Positions 33,810 to 45,118 of a stretch of DNA of 64,000 nt are shown one piece after another. The notes under the pieces were generated by a model. It was given only the letters and a program-made list of their open reading frames with translations, was not told where the DNA came from and made no database searches. Position 1 is the stretch's first letter. Each line of letters opens with the position of its first letter. Source of the stretch: Poa pratensis (Eukaryota > Streptophyta > Magnoliopsida > Poales > Poaceae); NCBI GenBank assembly GCA_947311845.1, contig CAMZMU010000040.1, forward strand, positions 62,300,437 through 62,364,436. The letters are read 5' to 3'. Made by a program: the position numbers and the translations under genes.

Positions 33810-35530
33810 TTCCGGTGGGTCTAAATGGGTGGTTGATAGTGGATGCACTAGTCATATGACCGGAAGCAAGAGATCATGACGGAGTTGGGACCAAATATAA
33901 ATCAAGCATCCGTCTCCTATGGTGATAAATCAAAAGCGGAGGTAACGGGTCTCGGCAAGGTGGTAGTTGCAAAGGATATCACCCTTGTAAATGTCATGCT
34001 TGTCGAGTCCCTCGGTTACAATCTTATGTCCGTTCGTGCACTTAATAAGATGAATTTTGATGTCCATTTTACTATTGATATGGTGGTACTCTTGAGGAGC
34101 AAGACTCTAAAGGTCATGTTCGTTGGGTATGTTGAAAATGAGTTGTTCGTGGTGGACTTTTCGGGGTCTACCAACACTCAAGCAATATGCCTATTCGGAA
34201 AGGCCGACGTGGGATGGTTGTGGCATCGCCGCTTGTCCCATGTCAACATGAGAACTTTGCAAAGTCTTCACAAGGGTGGCCACATTCTTGGACTAAAAGA
34301 CAATGTTTCTTTTTCTAGAGATCGTCTTTGTAGGGCTTGTGTTGAAGGAAAGATGCATGATTCTCCCCATCCAAGCAAGACCATCATTTCATCAAAGAGG
34401 ATATTGGAACTTCTTCATGTTGATCTCTTTGGTGCCGTGCCTCAACCTAGTCTTGGTGGGAAGAAATATTGTTTGGTGATTGTTGATGACTATTCAAGAT
34501 TTACTTGGGTTTATTTCTTCAAGACGAAGGATGAGACCCAACAAGCCGTCATCGACTTTTCCAATAGTTCAACGCCAATACAATGTCCCTATTTGGTCAT
34601 TAGGAGTGATAATGGCTCCGAGTTCAAGAACTACACCTTAAATGAGTTTCTTAGTGAAGAGGGGATTCGTCATCAATATTCCGCTGCATATACCCCTCAA
34701 CAAAATGGTGTAGCCGAAAGGAAGAACCGGACTCTCATGGATATGGCAAGGTCTATGTTGGCGGAGTTTAAGTCTCCACTATTCTTATGGGCCGAGGCTA
34801 TCTCCACGGCGTGTCACTCATCTAACCGGCTATTCTTTCGTGTTGGCAAGAAGTTTACATCTTATGAGATGCTCACCGGCAACAAGCCCAATGTCTCCTA
34901 CTACCGAGTATTTGGTTGTAAGTGTTTCTATAAGAACAAAAGTGTTCGTTTGTCTAAATTTGAATCTAAAGCTTTAGAGGGTGTTTTTGTTGGGTACGGT
35001 GCCGAATCTCACACCTATAGAGTCTATGACAAACCGTTGGGAAAGTCATAGAATCTTGTGATGTGAGGTTCGATGAGAATGACGGCTCCCAAGTGGCGCA
35101 ATTTCATGTTTGTGATGTAGATAATGAAGAGCCTCAAGATGCTATAAGAAGAATGGGCATTGGTTTCCATCGCCCGTTGAGATTCATTACGAGTCTCCTC
35201 AAGCAAGTCCAAGCTCCATTCAAGTGGAGGCCTCTTCATCACAAGTTGAAACGGCGCCTATCATGGAAGCAAATGATGCACCCCCAAGAACAAGTTCAAG
35301 ACCCTCCTCATGTTGACCAAGTTGCTATGCAAGAACCAAGTTCTCCTATTGTTGATGCTAGCCAAGGTCATGACCAAGATCAACCCTCTCCTTCATTTGT
35401 TGAAGATGTGCTTCAAGATGATCAAGGTCAACATTCCGGTCAAGACGGGGACTCAAATGATCAAGATGATCAAGAGATACCTCCAAGATGCAATGAGATA
35501 TCGAAGCCCGTCGTAAAGCAAGAATTGTAA
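33810..35530 (+). pseudogene. Element B protease and integrase
   Basis: The protease motif DSGCTSHMTG is at about 33835-33864; a break follows it. The frame 33876-35051 is a long open integrase: WHRRLSH...CRACVEGK zinc region, then core acids in HVDLFG, RSDNGSEF and NGVAERKN (a complete D,D,E set). It ends VGYGAESHTYRVYD. Another break near 35040 leads to a linker frame (35063-35530) rich in Gln/Asp, the variable region between integrase and RT. Confidence 0.88.
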
Positions 35531-35605
35531 GAGACTTTGAATTAAAGAGTCACCATCTAGAAACATCTTGGTGACCACAAGAAGGGTGTTACCACAAGAA
35601 GGCAA

Positions 35606-37186
35606 TTGGCAAACTTTAGTGAACATCAAGCTCATATTTCCATGGTGGAACCAAAGAAAGTGTTTGAAGCTCTTGAAGATCCGGATTGGTTAGAAGCTAT
35701 GCATGATGAACTCAATAACTTCAAGCGCAACAAAGTGTGGAATCTAGTTGAGAAGCCAAAAGATTGCCGCAATGTTATAGGCACAAAGTGGATATTCAAG
35801 AACAAGCAAGATGAGCATGGAATGGTTGTGAGGAACAAGGCAAGATTGGTTGCACAAGGGTACTCTCAAGTTGAAGGCATTGATTTTGGAGAGACTTATG
35901 CACCCGTGGCTCGCCTTGAGTCCATCCGTATCCTTCTTGCATATGCATCACATCATAACTTTAAATTGCAACAAATGGATGTGAAAAGTGCCTTTCTTAA
36001 TGGTCCTTTAAAGGAGTTGGTATATGTTAAGCAACCACCGGGTTTCGAGGACCCTAAATTCCCTAACCATGTCTACAAGCTTGATAAGGCGCTCTATGGT
36101 CTCAAACAAGCACCTCGTGCTTGGTATGAGCACCTAAGAGAGCTATTGCTAGACCGTGGATTTGAATTGGGGCAAATCGATCCCACTCTCTTTACTAAGA
36201 GGGTCAAAGGGGAGCTTTTCATATGCCAACTTTATGTTGATGATATTATATTTGGCTCATCTAACAAAGCTTTCAATGATGAATTTTCAAAGCTTATGAC
36301 CGATAGGTTCGAGATGTCTATGATGGGCGAATTGAAGTTCTTTCTCGGTTTTGAGATCAAGCAATTGAATGAAGGGACTTTCATCTCTCAAACCAAATAT
36401 ACCCAAGACATGCTCAAGAGGTTCAATATGCACAATGCTAAGGGCAAGCGGTTTCCCATGGACACCAAATGCCATCTTGAACTTAACCCCGACGGTATCG
36501 ATGTTTGCCAAAAACTTTATCGCTCTATGATTGGTTCTTTGCTTTATCTTTGTGCATCTAGACCCGATATTGTGTTGAGTGTAGGGGTGTGTGCAAGGTA
36601 TCAAGCCGCTCCTAAAGAAAGCCACATGGTGGCGGTCAATAGAATCCTTCGATATTTGGTTGATACCCCAAGGTTTGGTTTGTGGTACCCAAAGGGCACT
36701 AATTTCTCTCTTGCCGGGTACACGGATTCGGATTGGGCCGGTTGCAAGGATGATAGGAAATCAACTTCCGGGGCATGCCAATTTCTTGGTAGGTCCTTGG
36801 TGAGTTGGTCTTCTAAGAAGCAAAATTGTATATCTCTATCTTCCGCCGAAGCCGAGTATGTGGCGGCCGCTAGTGCATGCACTCAATTGTTATGGATGAG
36901 GCAAACTTTAAAGGAATACGGTGTCAATTGTGACAAAGTGCCTCTTTTATGTGACAATGAAAGTGCTATCAAGATTGGCCACAATCCGGTGCAACACTCA
37001 AGAACGAAGCATATTGAGATTCGTCATCATTTTATTCGGGATCATATTGCTCGTGGTGATATTGAGCTTGGCTATATTCCAACCAAAGATCAACTTGCCG
37101 ACATTTTCACGAAGCCACTTGATGAAGCAAGATTCACCTTCTTGAGGCATGAGCTAAATATCGTGGATTCTAGGAGCTTGACTTGA
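35606..37186 (+). CDS. Element B reverse transcriptase / RNase H, intact frame
   Basis: One open frame of 526 residues. RT motifs are [35 protein letters not shown] and the catalytic LYVDDIIFG (about 36230). RNase H motifs are DSDWAGC, SSAEAEY and LLCDNESA, with the usual C-terminal [15 protein letters not shown]. It would be translated as part of the polyprotein, so the first Met here is not a true start. A break just upstream separates it from integrase. Intactness suggests a fairly recent insertion. Confidence 0.92.
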   Translation: MANFSEHQAHISMVEPKKVFEALEDPDWLEAMHDELNNFKRNKVWNLVEKPKDCRNVIGTKWIFKNKQDEHGMVVRNKARLVAQGYSQVEGIDFGETYAPVARLESIRILLAYASHHNFKLQQMDVKSAFLNGPLKELVYVKQPPGFEDPKFPNHVYKLDKALYGLKQAPRAWYEHLRELLLDRGFELGQIDPTLFTKRVKGELFICQLYVDDIIFGSSNKAFNDEFSKLMTDRFEMSMMGELKFFLGFEIKQLNEGTFISQTKYTQDMLKRFNMHNAKGKRFPMDTKCHLELNPDGIDVCQKLYRSMIGSLLYLCASRPDIVLSVGVCARYQAAPKESHMVAVNRILRYLVDTPRFGLWYPKGTNFSLAGYTDSDWAGCKDDRKSTSGACQFLGRSLVSWSSKKQNCISLSSAEAEYVAAASACTQLLWMRQTLKEYGVNCDKVPLLCDNESAIKIGHNPVQHSRTKHIEIRHHFIRDHIARGDIELGYIPTKDQLADIFTKPLDEARFTFLRHELNIVDSRSLT

Positions 37187-37230
37187 CCATCTTGCATACA
37201 CACCTATTTTGACTATCTATTTGGTTTAGG

Positions 37231-37450
37231 TGTAGGCATGGACATAGGGGGAGTGCGGTCCTAATCCATTGGACTATCCCTCCCCCCATTATGCCGACAT
37301 TAAGAATTCATTTGCATCTCTATATTCGTTCTATGAATTGTGAGCTTAAATGATGAGTAGTGGCCGTGAACCCAAGATATATCTTCGCGGTGTCACACCA
37401 CACACTCATATATGGTGGCCTAGGCCACCGCCCTCTTCTCCTTGAAGAGT
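37231..37450 (+). promoter_or_regulatory. Conserved noncoding block between RNase H and the extra gene, element B
   Basis: Counterpart of 22591-22810 in element A, with the same polypurine tract (37245-37254) and perfect palindrome GGTGGCCTAGGCCACC (37414-37429). Between the two elements only about a dozen bases differ in the first 200. This is unusually close for noncoding sequence in two distinct families. Confidence 0.7.
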
Positions 37451-37719
37451 TGGTTCTTCCGTGAGTTGTTGATGCATATTCGTTGTTTTGCATCGTTTGA
37501 ATCAACCAATGTTGCTTATTTGGAGTTTTATCTTTTCCATTGGATTGTGAAGTTTTTCTCCATGTTTCGCATCTCCCCGGATTACTCAAGGTTGCTCATT
37601 GGATTTTCTTGAAGACGGATTTCTAGGCAGTGGTATTCTTGAAAGTGCAAGGTGTTCGGAAGCTCAAAGCTCGTCAAATTTCAGAATGTGGAAGAGGTTC
37701 GGAGGCTTCTCTGCGCTCA

Positions 37720-37915
37720 GACCGGCCTCCATCCCGGCCCAGGCCGGTCTCAGGGCCGGATCCCTCGGGCTGCGGTCCGGCCTCCCGCCCGGTTCTGGCC
37801 GGCCTCAGGGCCGGTTCTCTCGGACTATGGCCCGGCCGTCCGCCCGGCCTAGGCCGGCGCCAGGGCCGGTCCCCTCGGGTCCTTGCCCAGCCTCCCGCCC
37901 GGCCGAGGCCGGCGC
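37720..37915. repeat. Internal CAGGCCGG array, element B
   Basis: Repeats of CCCAGGCCGGTCTCAGGGCC type, the same motif family as this element's LTR, lie 0.27-0.47 kb upstream of the extra gene. They occupy the place held by the AGCGGTACTACCGCT array in element A. Confidence 0.85.
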
Positions 37916-38188
37916 GCCCTCAGCCTTATATCGCGTGGAGCCTCCTTTCCCGAACAGTTTTCCTTCATCTTCCACCCCGTGCCTCCTCCATGGCTGGCTC
38001 CTCCCCCCACCTTGAGCTCCTCCACCCTCCCCACTCCATTTGAGCCCCTCCCCACCCCTTCCTCTCCACAGATCTGAAGGGGATTCCCCCGATCTTCCAC
38101 CCCATCCATCTAGTTTCTCCATTGGTGGCTGGGTTGGGGAGATCTCCTCCATTGTTGGTGGTTCTTGAAGATCCTCTCAAGGTTGAAG

Positions 38189-39643
38189 ATGGACCAATGG
38201 GATGATGAGTGGGAGCAGGCGGTTCCTCAGTCTAGCAGGGCTGGCAAGAGCAAGACCTTCGATGGGCTGGATGACATTGTTGATGATTTCAATGCCGAAT
38301 CTTCCTCCAAGACCAAGAAACTCAAGAAAGTTGCTGCCTCCAAGAAAGCTGCCAAGCCAAGAGGAGTTCCACCGCCTCGTGAGAATCCAGAGGAACCGGT
38401 ACGTGCATCTTGGGCCAAGGTGAAACCTAGTGAATTCAAGAGAGATCGGTTATCTTTCAATCCATATGCCTTTGGTCAGCCCACATGCCTAGATGATAGT
38501 AGATTCTATTGCAAGATGCACAAGCAAATCTTTCATCAACGTATTGAAATCCAAAAGAATGCTCATGTTCCCGTGGATTATTTCAACCTTGCTCAAGCTA
38601 GAGATACTTGGCCTGATGTGATGGATATGATGGATTTTCACCAAATCACTAAGATCATGACTGTTAGCACTCCATATTCTCCTGCTTTGCTTCAGCAATT
38701 TTATGCTACTGTTGTGTTCACTACTGAGCATGGTAAGAGGTCTATGACATGGATGAGTGCAGATACTGTGTGTTCAACAACTTTGGCCGAGTTTGGGGCA
38801 CTGTTTAGTCTTGAGGAATTGCCCGTTTCACCTTGCTCTGTTCGTCTCCATCTCTCTAAGCTCATTCCAGCTGAAATGGGGATTCGCCATTGTTATCCTC
38901 CTCAGAGCGGCCTTCGTGGGAAGATTCCCCACACAGTTCATATGTATCCTTATTGGAGGGTTGTTCACAAAATCTTGAGAAACTGTCTTGCCATCAAGTT
39001 TGGGGAGAAGGGTTTGGTTCGTGACCGGATGGTCAATTGTCTTCATCACATCTATGATCTTTATATCAGGAGGAAGCAAATTGATGTGTTGGATTATCTT
39101 TGGAACGAGATGCAAGTTGTGATTGTCAAAGGCAAGGTTCCTTGTTATGGTCCGCTTCTGCAGACTCTCTTCAACACCAAGTTGCCTGATGAGGTGGTTA
39201 GTCAGTATGAGTTGTTTCATCCTGAGATGGTTGGTCTTCGTGCTTTGCCCGAGGGTGATCCTGTTTGGCCGCCTCCTAGTGATGCTCCTGAGGGAGATTA
39301 TGATGAAGAAGATGATGATGAGGAGAAGAAAGGTGGCTTAGTGCAAGCTCTCAAAAGGATGAACTGCTTCTTTGCTCTCAAGAGGAAATCTGAATTCAAG
39401 ACTTACAAGAAGCAGAAAGCATCTAGCCGTCATCAGCGTGCCATCATGGATAAACTCGGTGTTAACTATTCATCTAGCTCCGCTGAAGTCTCAGAGAACA
39501 CCTACATGGCCCAGAACAAGTATACTTATTGGTTTGGTGATGATGCCTCCTCACTTGCTCCATATTGGCAAGGCGATCCCGGTCAGTCTAGCTCCGGTGC
39601 AGCTGCTCATGTTGCGGATGATGATGAGGATGACGATGAGTGA
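38189..39643 (+). CDS. Element B extra (envelope-position) gene, intact
   Basis: One frame of 484 residues from ATG 38189 (MDQWDDEWEQ) to 39643. A Ser/Lys-rich N-terminus contains a nuclear-localisation-like stretch (KTKKLKKVAASKKAAKPRG). The central part, about residues 90-370, has blocks shared with element A's gene: QQFYATVVFTTEH, WMSADTV, DVLDYLWNEMQVV. The C-terminus is basic (ALKRKSEFKTYKKQK) and then strongly acidic (DDDEDDDE). No signal peptide or hydrophobic transmembrane segment is seen. Envelope-position genes of Sireviruses are often called env-like, but the sequence here looks nuclear or cytosolic. The central domain recalls the putative plant transposon protein family; that is unverified. 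Confidence 0.82.
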   Translation: MDQWDDEWEQAVPQSSRAGKSKTFDGLDDIVDDFNAESSSKTKKLKKVAASKKAAKPRGVPPPRENPEEPVRASWAKVKPSEFKRDRLSFNPYAFGQPTCLDDSRFYCKMHKQIFHQRIEIQKNAHVPVDYFNLAQARDTWPDVMDMMDFHQITKIMTVSTPYSPALLQQFYATVVFTTEHGKRSMTWMSADTVCSTTLAEFGALFSLEELPVSPCSVRLHLSKLIPAEMGIRHCYPPQSGLRGKIPHTVHMYPYWRVVHKILRNCLAIKFGEKGLVRDRMVNCLHHIYDLYIRRKQIDVLDYLWNEMQVVIVKGKVPCYGPLLQTLFNTKLPDEVVSQYELFHPEMVGLRALPEGDPVWPPPSDAPEGDYDEEDDDEEKKGGLVQALKRMNCFFALKRKSEFKTYKKQKASSRHQRAIMDKLGVNYSSSSAEVSENTYMAQNKYTYWFGDDASSLAPYWQGDPGQSSSGAAAHVADDDEDDDE

Positions 39644-39665
39644 TCATGGACCTTCACTTCACTTT

Positions 39666-39699
39666 CTCCCTTTTTGGTGTCTTGATGCCAAAGGGGGAG
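39666..39699 (+). other. Hairpin with polypurine arm after the extra gene, element B
   Basis: CTCCCTTTTTGG, a ten-base loop, then CCAAAGGGGGAG, about 22 bases after the stop codon. Same structure and position as in element A (25089-25122), and part of the multiple polypurine tract cluster. Confidence 0.65.
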
Positions 39700-40096
39700 A
39701 GAGATCTCCGGGGATTTGCATTGCATTGCATCCATTTGCGCTTTTATGTTTCCCGCTTTCCATTTGCATCGAACTTGTTTAAGTTTTTAAGTGAACTCTA
39801 TTTGTGGTGTACTATGGAACTTATGCCATGGTTATTGTAAGGATATTATGGACCTCCTTTATGTTATTGTAAGGACTTCCCCGGTTTATCTTCTATTATT
39901 TTGGAGTTCGTTACAAGGTGATTGTTATTCCAAGACTATATCTATTTGAAGCCTATGGTGAGAAATTTGCTCTACTATATGATGTCTATGGTGAGAATTA
40001 TCGCATATCCTTTGCTCACATAGTCTATATTTTGTGCTTGCTTCATGTTTCTCGTTTGAGCATATATTCGTGTATACCTTGTTGGCGTATAAGTTT

Positions 40097-40188
40097 AAGG
40101 GGGAGCTTCCCTAAAAAACTTTGCCTTGCTTAAATGAGATATCTTTTTGCAAATCGTGTGTTGTCATCAAACATCAAAAAGGGGGAGA
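40097..40188 (+). other. Polypurine tracts, element B
   Basis: AAGGGGGAG at about 40097-40104 and the terminal AAAAAGGGGGAGA at 40176-40188, directly before the 3' LTR. Confidence 0.85.
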
Positions 40189-40189
40189 T

Positions 40190-41400
40190 TGAAAGGACAT
40201 TGTCCGTTAATCTTGTTTTGACGTTTGATCATAACACTTGGAAGTATTTAACATACCGCTAAGTGTCCACAGGAATTATGACCATCTATATCAAAAGATA
40301 CTAGTGGATCTCTCTCTATGCAAAAAGGGAAGAAAAGTAGTTGTCGGTCTTCAAATCGTGAAGGGAGAAGGCGCTCTGCAGGGAGGCCGGCCCTGGCCGG
40401 TCTCAAGGCTGGTTGCCTCGGGTTGCTGGCCGGCCCCCAGGCCGGCCCTGGCCGGTCTCTAGGCTGGTTGCCTCGGGCAGCTGGCCGGCCCCCAGGCCGG
40501 CCCAGGCCGGCACCCAGGCCGGTTTGGTTGCTGGCTCGGCCAGCCCAGCCAGCCCGGCCCCCAGGCCGGCCCAGGCTGGTTTCCAGGCCGGCCGCCTCAG
40601 CTGCTCTACCGGCCCTCAGGCCGGCCCTGCTTCCTGCGCTTCGCCACTTACCTCTTCAACGGCCATATTTTGAAGGAGACTATATATACCTCTTCACCAA
40701 CCTTTGGACAACCAGCTTGAACACATTGAAGAACACCATTGATTGCAAGCTCAAGATTTGATAGATCTCCCAATCCTCCACCCAAACTCGTTGATACTTG
40801 GAGGATTGAAGGAGAAGCCCCGGATCTACATCTTCACCAAGCCGTTCTTCTTTCCCCCTCATTCACTTGAGGGACCTTTGCTAGGATTTTCATTGGGAAA
40901 ACCTAGCCTCATATTGTACTCACTTGATTGTCTTTGTGACAGATTTGTAGCTGTTCGGAAGCCCCCAATCCTCTTGTGGGTTGTGCCCCGGATCGTTGTT
41001 GTAAGGGCTCCGGATTCCGCCTTGAAGGATTCCGATAGTGGAAGGTGAACCAAACCTTTATGGTGCGGTTCATCGGAGAAGAAGGTGCACCCGACTTTGT
41101 GGCGGTTGAGTTTTTACCTTTGTGGTAGCTCACACCTCTCCAACGAGACGTACTCCCCTAAAAAGGAGGAACTCGGGATTACATCCGTGTCTCCGCGTGC
41201 TTTCACTTTCGGTTACTTCTATCCTTGTTTATAGTCTTTACTTCGTGTATCTTGTTTAGTTGCTCGCTTGTCATATAGGTAAATTCACCTTAGTTGAATA
41301 TCTAGAGAATTTACCTTTTGTGACAAGCCTAATTTGAAAAAGTACTAAAATTGAAGTAGCACATATTCACCCCCCCTCTAGGTGTCATACGATCCTTTCA
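40190..41400 (+). repeat. Element B 3' LTR
   Basis: 1,211 bp. The repeat array (40382-40630) is rearranged relative to the 5' LTR, and an extra segment (CAGATTTGTAGCTGTTCGGA, about 40939-40958) is present. The rest differs by scattered single bases. Confidence 0.93.
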
Positions 41401-41405
41401 GATGG

Positions 41406-42534
41406 ATCATGCATGAGATGTAGCTTCGAAATTTTTGACAAATTATTAACGCTAGTAGTCTATTCTGAGTTTCTTTGTGAAGTTGAGGCTGTTTGACTTG
41501 AATATTACTATCCTAGTTCGTTACTATTTGTAAGTTTAGTCAAGCACTCAAGCTTGGCTTGTCATACAAAGAAACCAGCCATCTGATTCCTGCATGGTGA
41601 CAGATCCGTTTGAATTCAACAAGGCACCTCTGACAACCTGGTGCCGGTGTCAAGAACGTGGTGCCATCGCCTGAGCTGGTGGTCGATGGTGGCATGCCCA
41701 ATGATCTCATTGGCAATGCCATCTCTCGTATCGACCGTTAGCAAGAAATGGCATACCATCTACGGAGTATCTACTTAATAGAAATGGCATAACAGAATGT
41801 GCCGAAGGCTATACGTGTAAAAGCTAGGTGATTTTTTTTTTTACAAATTAACACGAGGGCGTATTTTGTTGCTCGCATAGAGGCCAACTAGTCCCGAGGA
41901 TGCAAAAATCATGCGTTTGGACCACTACACGAAAGGTCGGGCTTGGGTCAGGCCAGCGTGGTTCTTAAAGCACCTCTCGCTCTTTCCACAATTTCCCCCT
42001 TTGAGCTGTCCCTTCCAAGGAGCTAGGCTCATTCGATGCGAAGAGACGCCCAATATCTGCCCCTCTCGCTCTTTCCACAATTTCCCCCTTTGAGCTGTCC
42101 CTTGCTAGAAGTTCCTTCACCGACAAGCCCCGGTCAGCTTGGCAAAAATTCCCTTCCTCTTCTGCGTGTTGTTTCCTACATCCTACTCTCAGTCCTCCAA
42201 TGGTTGTTGTAAGGAGCCTTGATTGTTCAAAGAAACTCCGTGTTCACAAAGATCATTCAGGTAAGGAGTTAGACTAAAGGCATTTTGTATTTGAAATGTT
42301 CTTCGTGGAATGTTGGTCAAGATTTATCCTAACGCATACAATACTTCCTACAAGGAAATTATTTACATACAAGAGCAACATAAATCCAGCCAGCCCTAGA
42401 CTATTTCCTGACTCGGTCCTAAACACCAACCAAAATTTCTCCCATTTATGGGTTGGGTGACCCCTCGGAGGCTCCTATCAGTGTCTTTCAATCGACTACA
42501 TGATGGAACCGAGCCGCATGTCACTTGATGGTTC
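41406..42534. other. Intergenic, short tandem duplication, no gene seen
   Basis: Flank between element B and the 3' end of the DUF3531 gene. A 43-base segment beginning CTCTCGCTCTTTCCACAATT occurs twice (about 41966-42008 and 42063-42104), about 97 bases apart. No conserved frame, RNA gene or terminal repeat was recognised. Confidence 0.5.
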
Positions 42535-45009
42535 TCATATTTTGAAGTGCTTGTAACCATAGTCGGAGCTCGTCATGCCTTCCTCCCAGTCACCCAATTT
42601 TCTGCCGCCGAAAACCACTTGTTTGATGCCCAAGTGTCTGCAGTTTTTGCCAAATCGACAGACTGGGTGAGTACGGTGCACGATGATGGTGAAATCTGGA
42701 AAACTATGTTGTTGCATTCGTAATGTGTATTATGAACCGATGTTGCTAGCAGTGAAGACATAAATGAATAAATAAGGATCTACATAGTTAGCAATGCTTG
42801 TACTCCTTCAAAAAGGTCTACAAACAGCTAGCTAGTTCTAGAATTAGTCTCGCTTAGTCTTACAACTCAGATCAGCTACATGCTACAGAGTTAAGGTGCC
42901 CAATTATCTCCTCATTTTAGTTCAACCCCATAGGATCAGTGCTGATGCTTTTTCCAAGCTAAAACAGCTACTGTATTGTACATTATCAGTGGAAGGTGCC
43001 TTACTCTGAGCTTAACTGTGTAAGACAGTTCAGTAATACATCCAATCCAAGATAATCTGAAGTCCCAAGGTCAACCCTGAAATAAATTGATGATGATTAT
43101 CAGAATAGTATAAACCTCCTTACAAGGGTCAGACTTATTGAATGTTTCCGATCCTTACCATACTCTGCCCCAACTGTCTTGAAACTCAACATCACTGATA
43201 TCATGGAAAGATGATGGCATTACAGCAGAAGCTTCATCAGAATCATACGAAGGGTCAAAGTCCAGCATTGAATTGGCCAGCTGAAACATTGACAAAATGA
43301 CAAGCTTCATCAGAATAGCTGAAGAAACATGCAAGATTTATACAGATAAACATACAGTGGCTACACTCATGGTGTAACCAGTTGATGGAGAATAGGTCAC
43401 ACTTCTATAAGAGGTGGAACCTATTTGATACTTGGTCTGTGTGATTGTCAGTCGAGTTTGCAGCACTACTTAATTGCCAAGCAAAACCATGTCGAAGTTG
43501 GTTCAGAAAATACAATCAGAATGGTGCATGCAGTTTTAATTCAGAAGACATAACATCTAATATGGAAATATTTCTTGTTTCCAAGCAAACAAGACGCCTT
43601 CTCTTAGAACTGATGCATGCAGTTTCAGGCTATCTATTTTCGGTTTGGTTTCATGAGTTGAGGAATCCTATTGGAGATGAATAGTGAAACATGATGCAAT
43701 CATTGCAGCTTCCAAACATTGAACAAGCCCAACCTGCAAATTTGAAGAGTTGAAAGCTCCTAGCCTTCCCATGACATACCAAGCCTGAATTACCTGTGAA
43801 GAACAGATAACATCAAGAAAGGTAAATTGCATTATAATAATGATAATCTGAAGAAATAAATATACAGTGTCACTTTACTCCGCCAAGAAGGTCAACATCT
43901 CGATCAGTTGGTTCTCCAAAGAGTTCAAACCAAATGAAAGCATTTAACGGGTTGAAGCTGCAATGATACAAAGATAAACGAAAATCAGTGTTCATGAGCC
44001 TCAACTTCTTCGAACTTGAAAAATTTACTATTGCTTTGTTAACAACCATCATATCAACTGTTCAGGTGCTGTTGAACTATTTATGCACTACAGTAACCCA
44101 AATTTAGACTGTCGCCTCAGTTTGAAAAAGGGAAAATACTGCGTGAAAGAATAGGTTGTTTTGAATTATTTCAACAGAATCATGGACATGGAAAGTGCAA
44201 ATCAATGTTCAGCAATGCCGCTGCCGGCTGAAGCAGATCATCTGGTCTCATCAGACTTTCAACTATCATGCATTCCAAACAGAAAACAATAATATAAGTT
44301 TGATTGTCATCTATGTGACAACTCACTCTCGGAAGCTGACTTTAAACGCGGCGACGGAGCCTGTCTTGGATCTGTTGAACCCGTCCCTGCCCTTCTTGCG
44401 CACCTTTTCTTGAATCTGTCGACCACGAACGCACAATTCAACAGTTCAGTACAGCAAATGCATTTTCAGGCCCGAACAATCATGCAATCAAACAACCTCA
44501 ACTACTTGTACAGGCACGCACCCTTTGCTTCATGAGCTCGGGGTTCCCAATGCTGTCGCCGAGAATGGCGCGCATCTCCTCGTCGTCCCTGCAGGCGTTC
44601 TCCAGGACCCTAAAAAATCACCGCAGCATCACACCGGTGAGCTAGCCAACTTGAGCAAAGTGTTCATCCGTCCATTTCAACACACACAGTAGAGTGCAAA
44701 TCAAAGCGATTCAGGAAGGAGACGGCCGACGGACCTGGCCCAGCCAGGGTAGGTGTGCTCGCGGTCGTACTCGCGGCGGCGGCGCTCCTCCCGCACCTTG
44801 GCCAGCCGCCGCTCCCTGGCCGTCGTGCCGGACGCCGCCGCCGCCGCCGCCGCATCGTCGCCGGCGGCCGTGGCAGTGGTGGTAGCGCGCCGGAGCTGGA
44901 GGCGAGAGAGAGCAGGCGAGGGCGGAGGTGGGAGGTGGGAGAGGGATAGGGTTTTAGCAGCTGGGACTAGTAGCAGCGGCATGGTTACCGCGAGGTGAGC
45001 GCGCGACAT
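42535..45009 (-). CDS. Plastid-targeted DUF3531 protein, eight exons, intact
   Basis: Conserved protein of unknown function found in plants and cyanobacteria (DUF3531). Exons: 44735-45009, 44522-44609, 44327-44415, 43879-43957, 43734-43793, 43159-43280, 43005-43076, 42535-42637. They sum to 888 bases, 295 residues, with every junction GT-AG and in phase. The N-terminus, rich in Ser/Ala/Pro/Leu, looks like a chloroplast transit peptide. Family motifs: YPGWARVLENACRDDEE, FNPLNAFIWFELFGEPTDRD, IQAWYVMGRLGAFNSSNLQ, and the C-terminus VVFGGRKLGDWEEGM ending YKHFKI. An alternative start at 44982 (MPLLLVP) is possible. The homology call is from memory of the family; the exon model is from the sequence. 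Confidence 0.85.
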
Positions 45010-45094
45010 GGCCGGCCACCACCTTATCTTCGTCTCCGTGTAGCTACTAGCTCAGTAACTCCAGTCAATGTCAATCCTACTTCCTACACCTGAG

Positions 45095-45118
45095 ATGGGC
45101 TGGGCTGGGCTGGCCCAG
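45095..45118 (-). promoter_or_regulatory. Site II-like repeats upstream of the DUF3531 gene
   Basis: TGGGCTGGGCTGGGCTGGCCC lies about 90 bases upstream of the start codon. It gives several TGGGCY or GGCCCA site II elements, common in promoters of plant housekeeping organelle and ribosomal genes. Confidence 0.45.

Larger units (their letters stand above)
30030..41400 (+). mobile_element. Element B: full-length Sirevirus (Ty1/copia) retrotransposon
   Basis: An 11,371-bp element flanked by GATGG (30025-30029 and 41401-41405). Same gene order as element A but clearly a different family: LTR start TGAAAGGACATTGTCCG, and a GGCCGG repeat type. Reverse transcriptase/RNase H and the extra gene are each intact in one frame, while gag and the RT upstream segment are broken. 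It inserted 123 bases after the UTP23 stop codon, probably in or near its 3' untranslated region. Confidence 0.93.
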
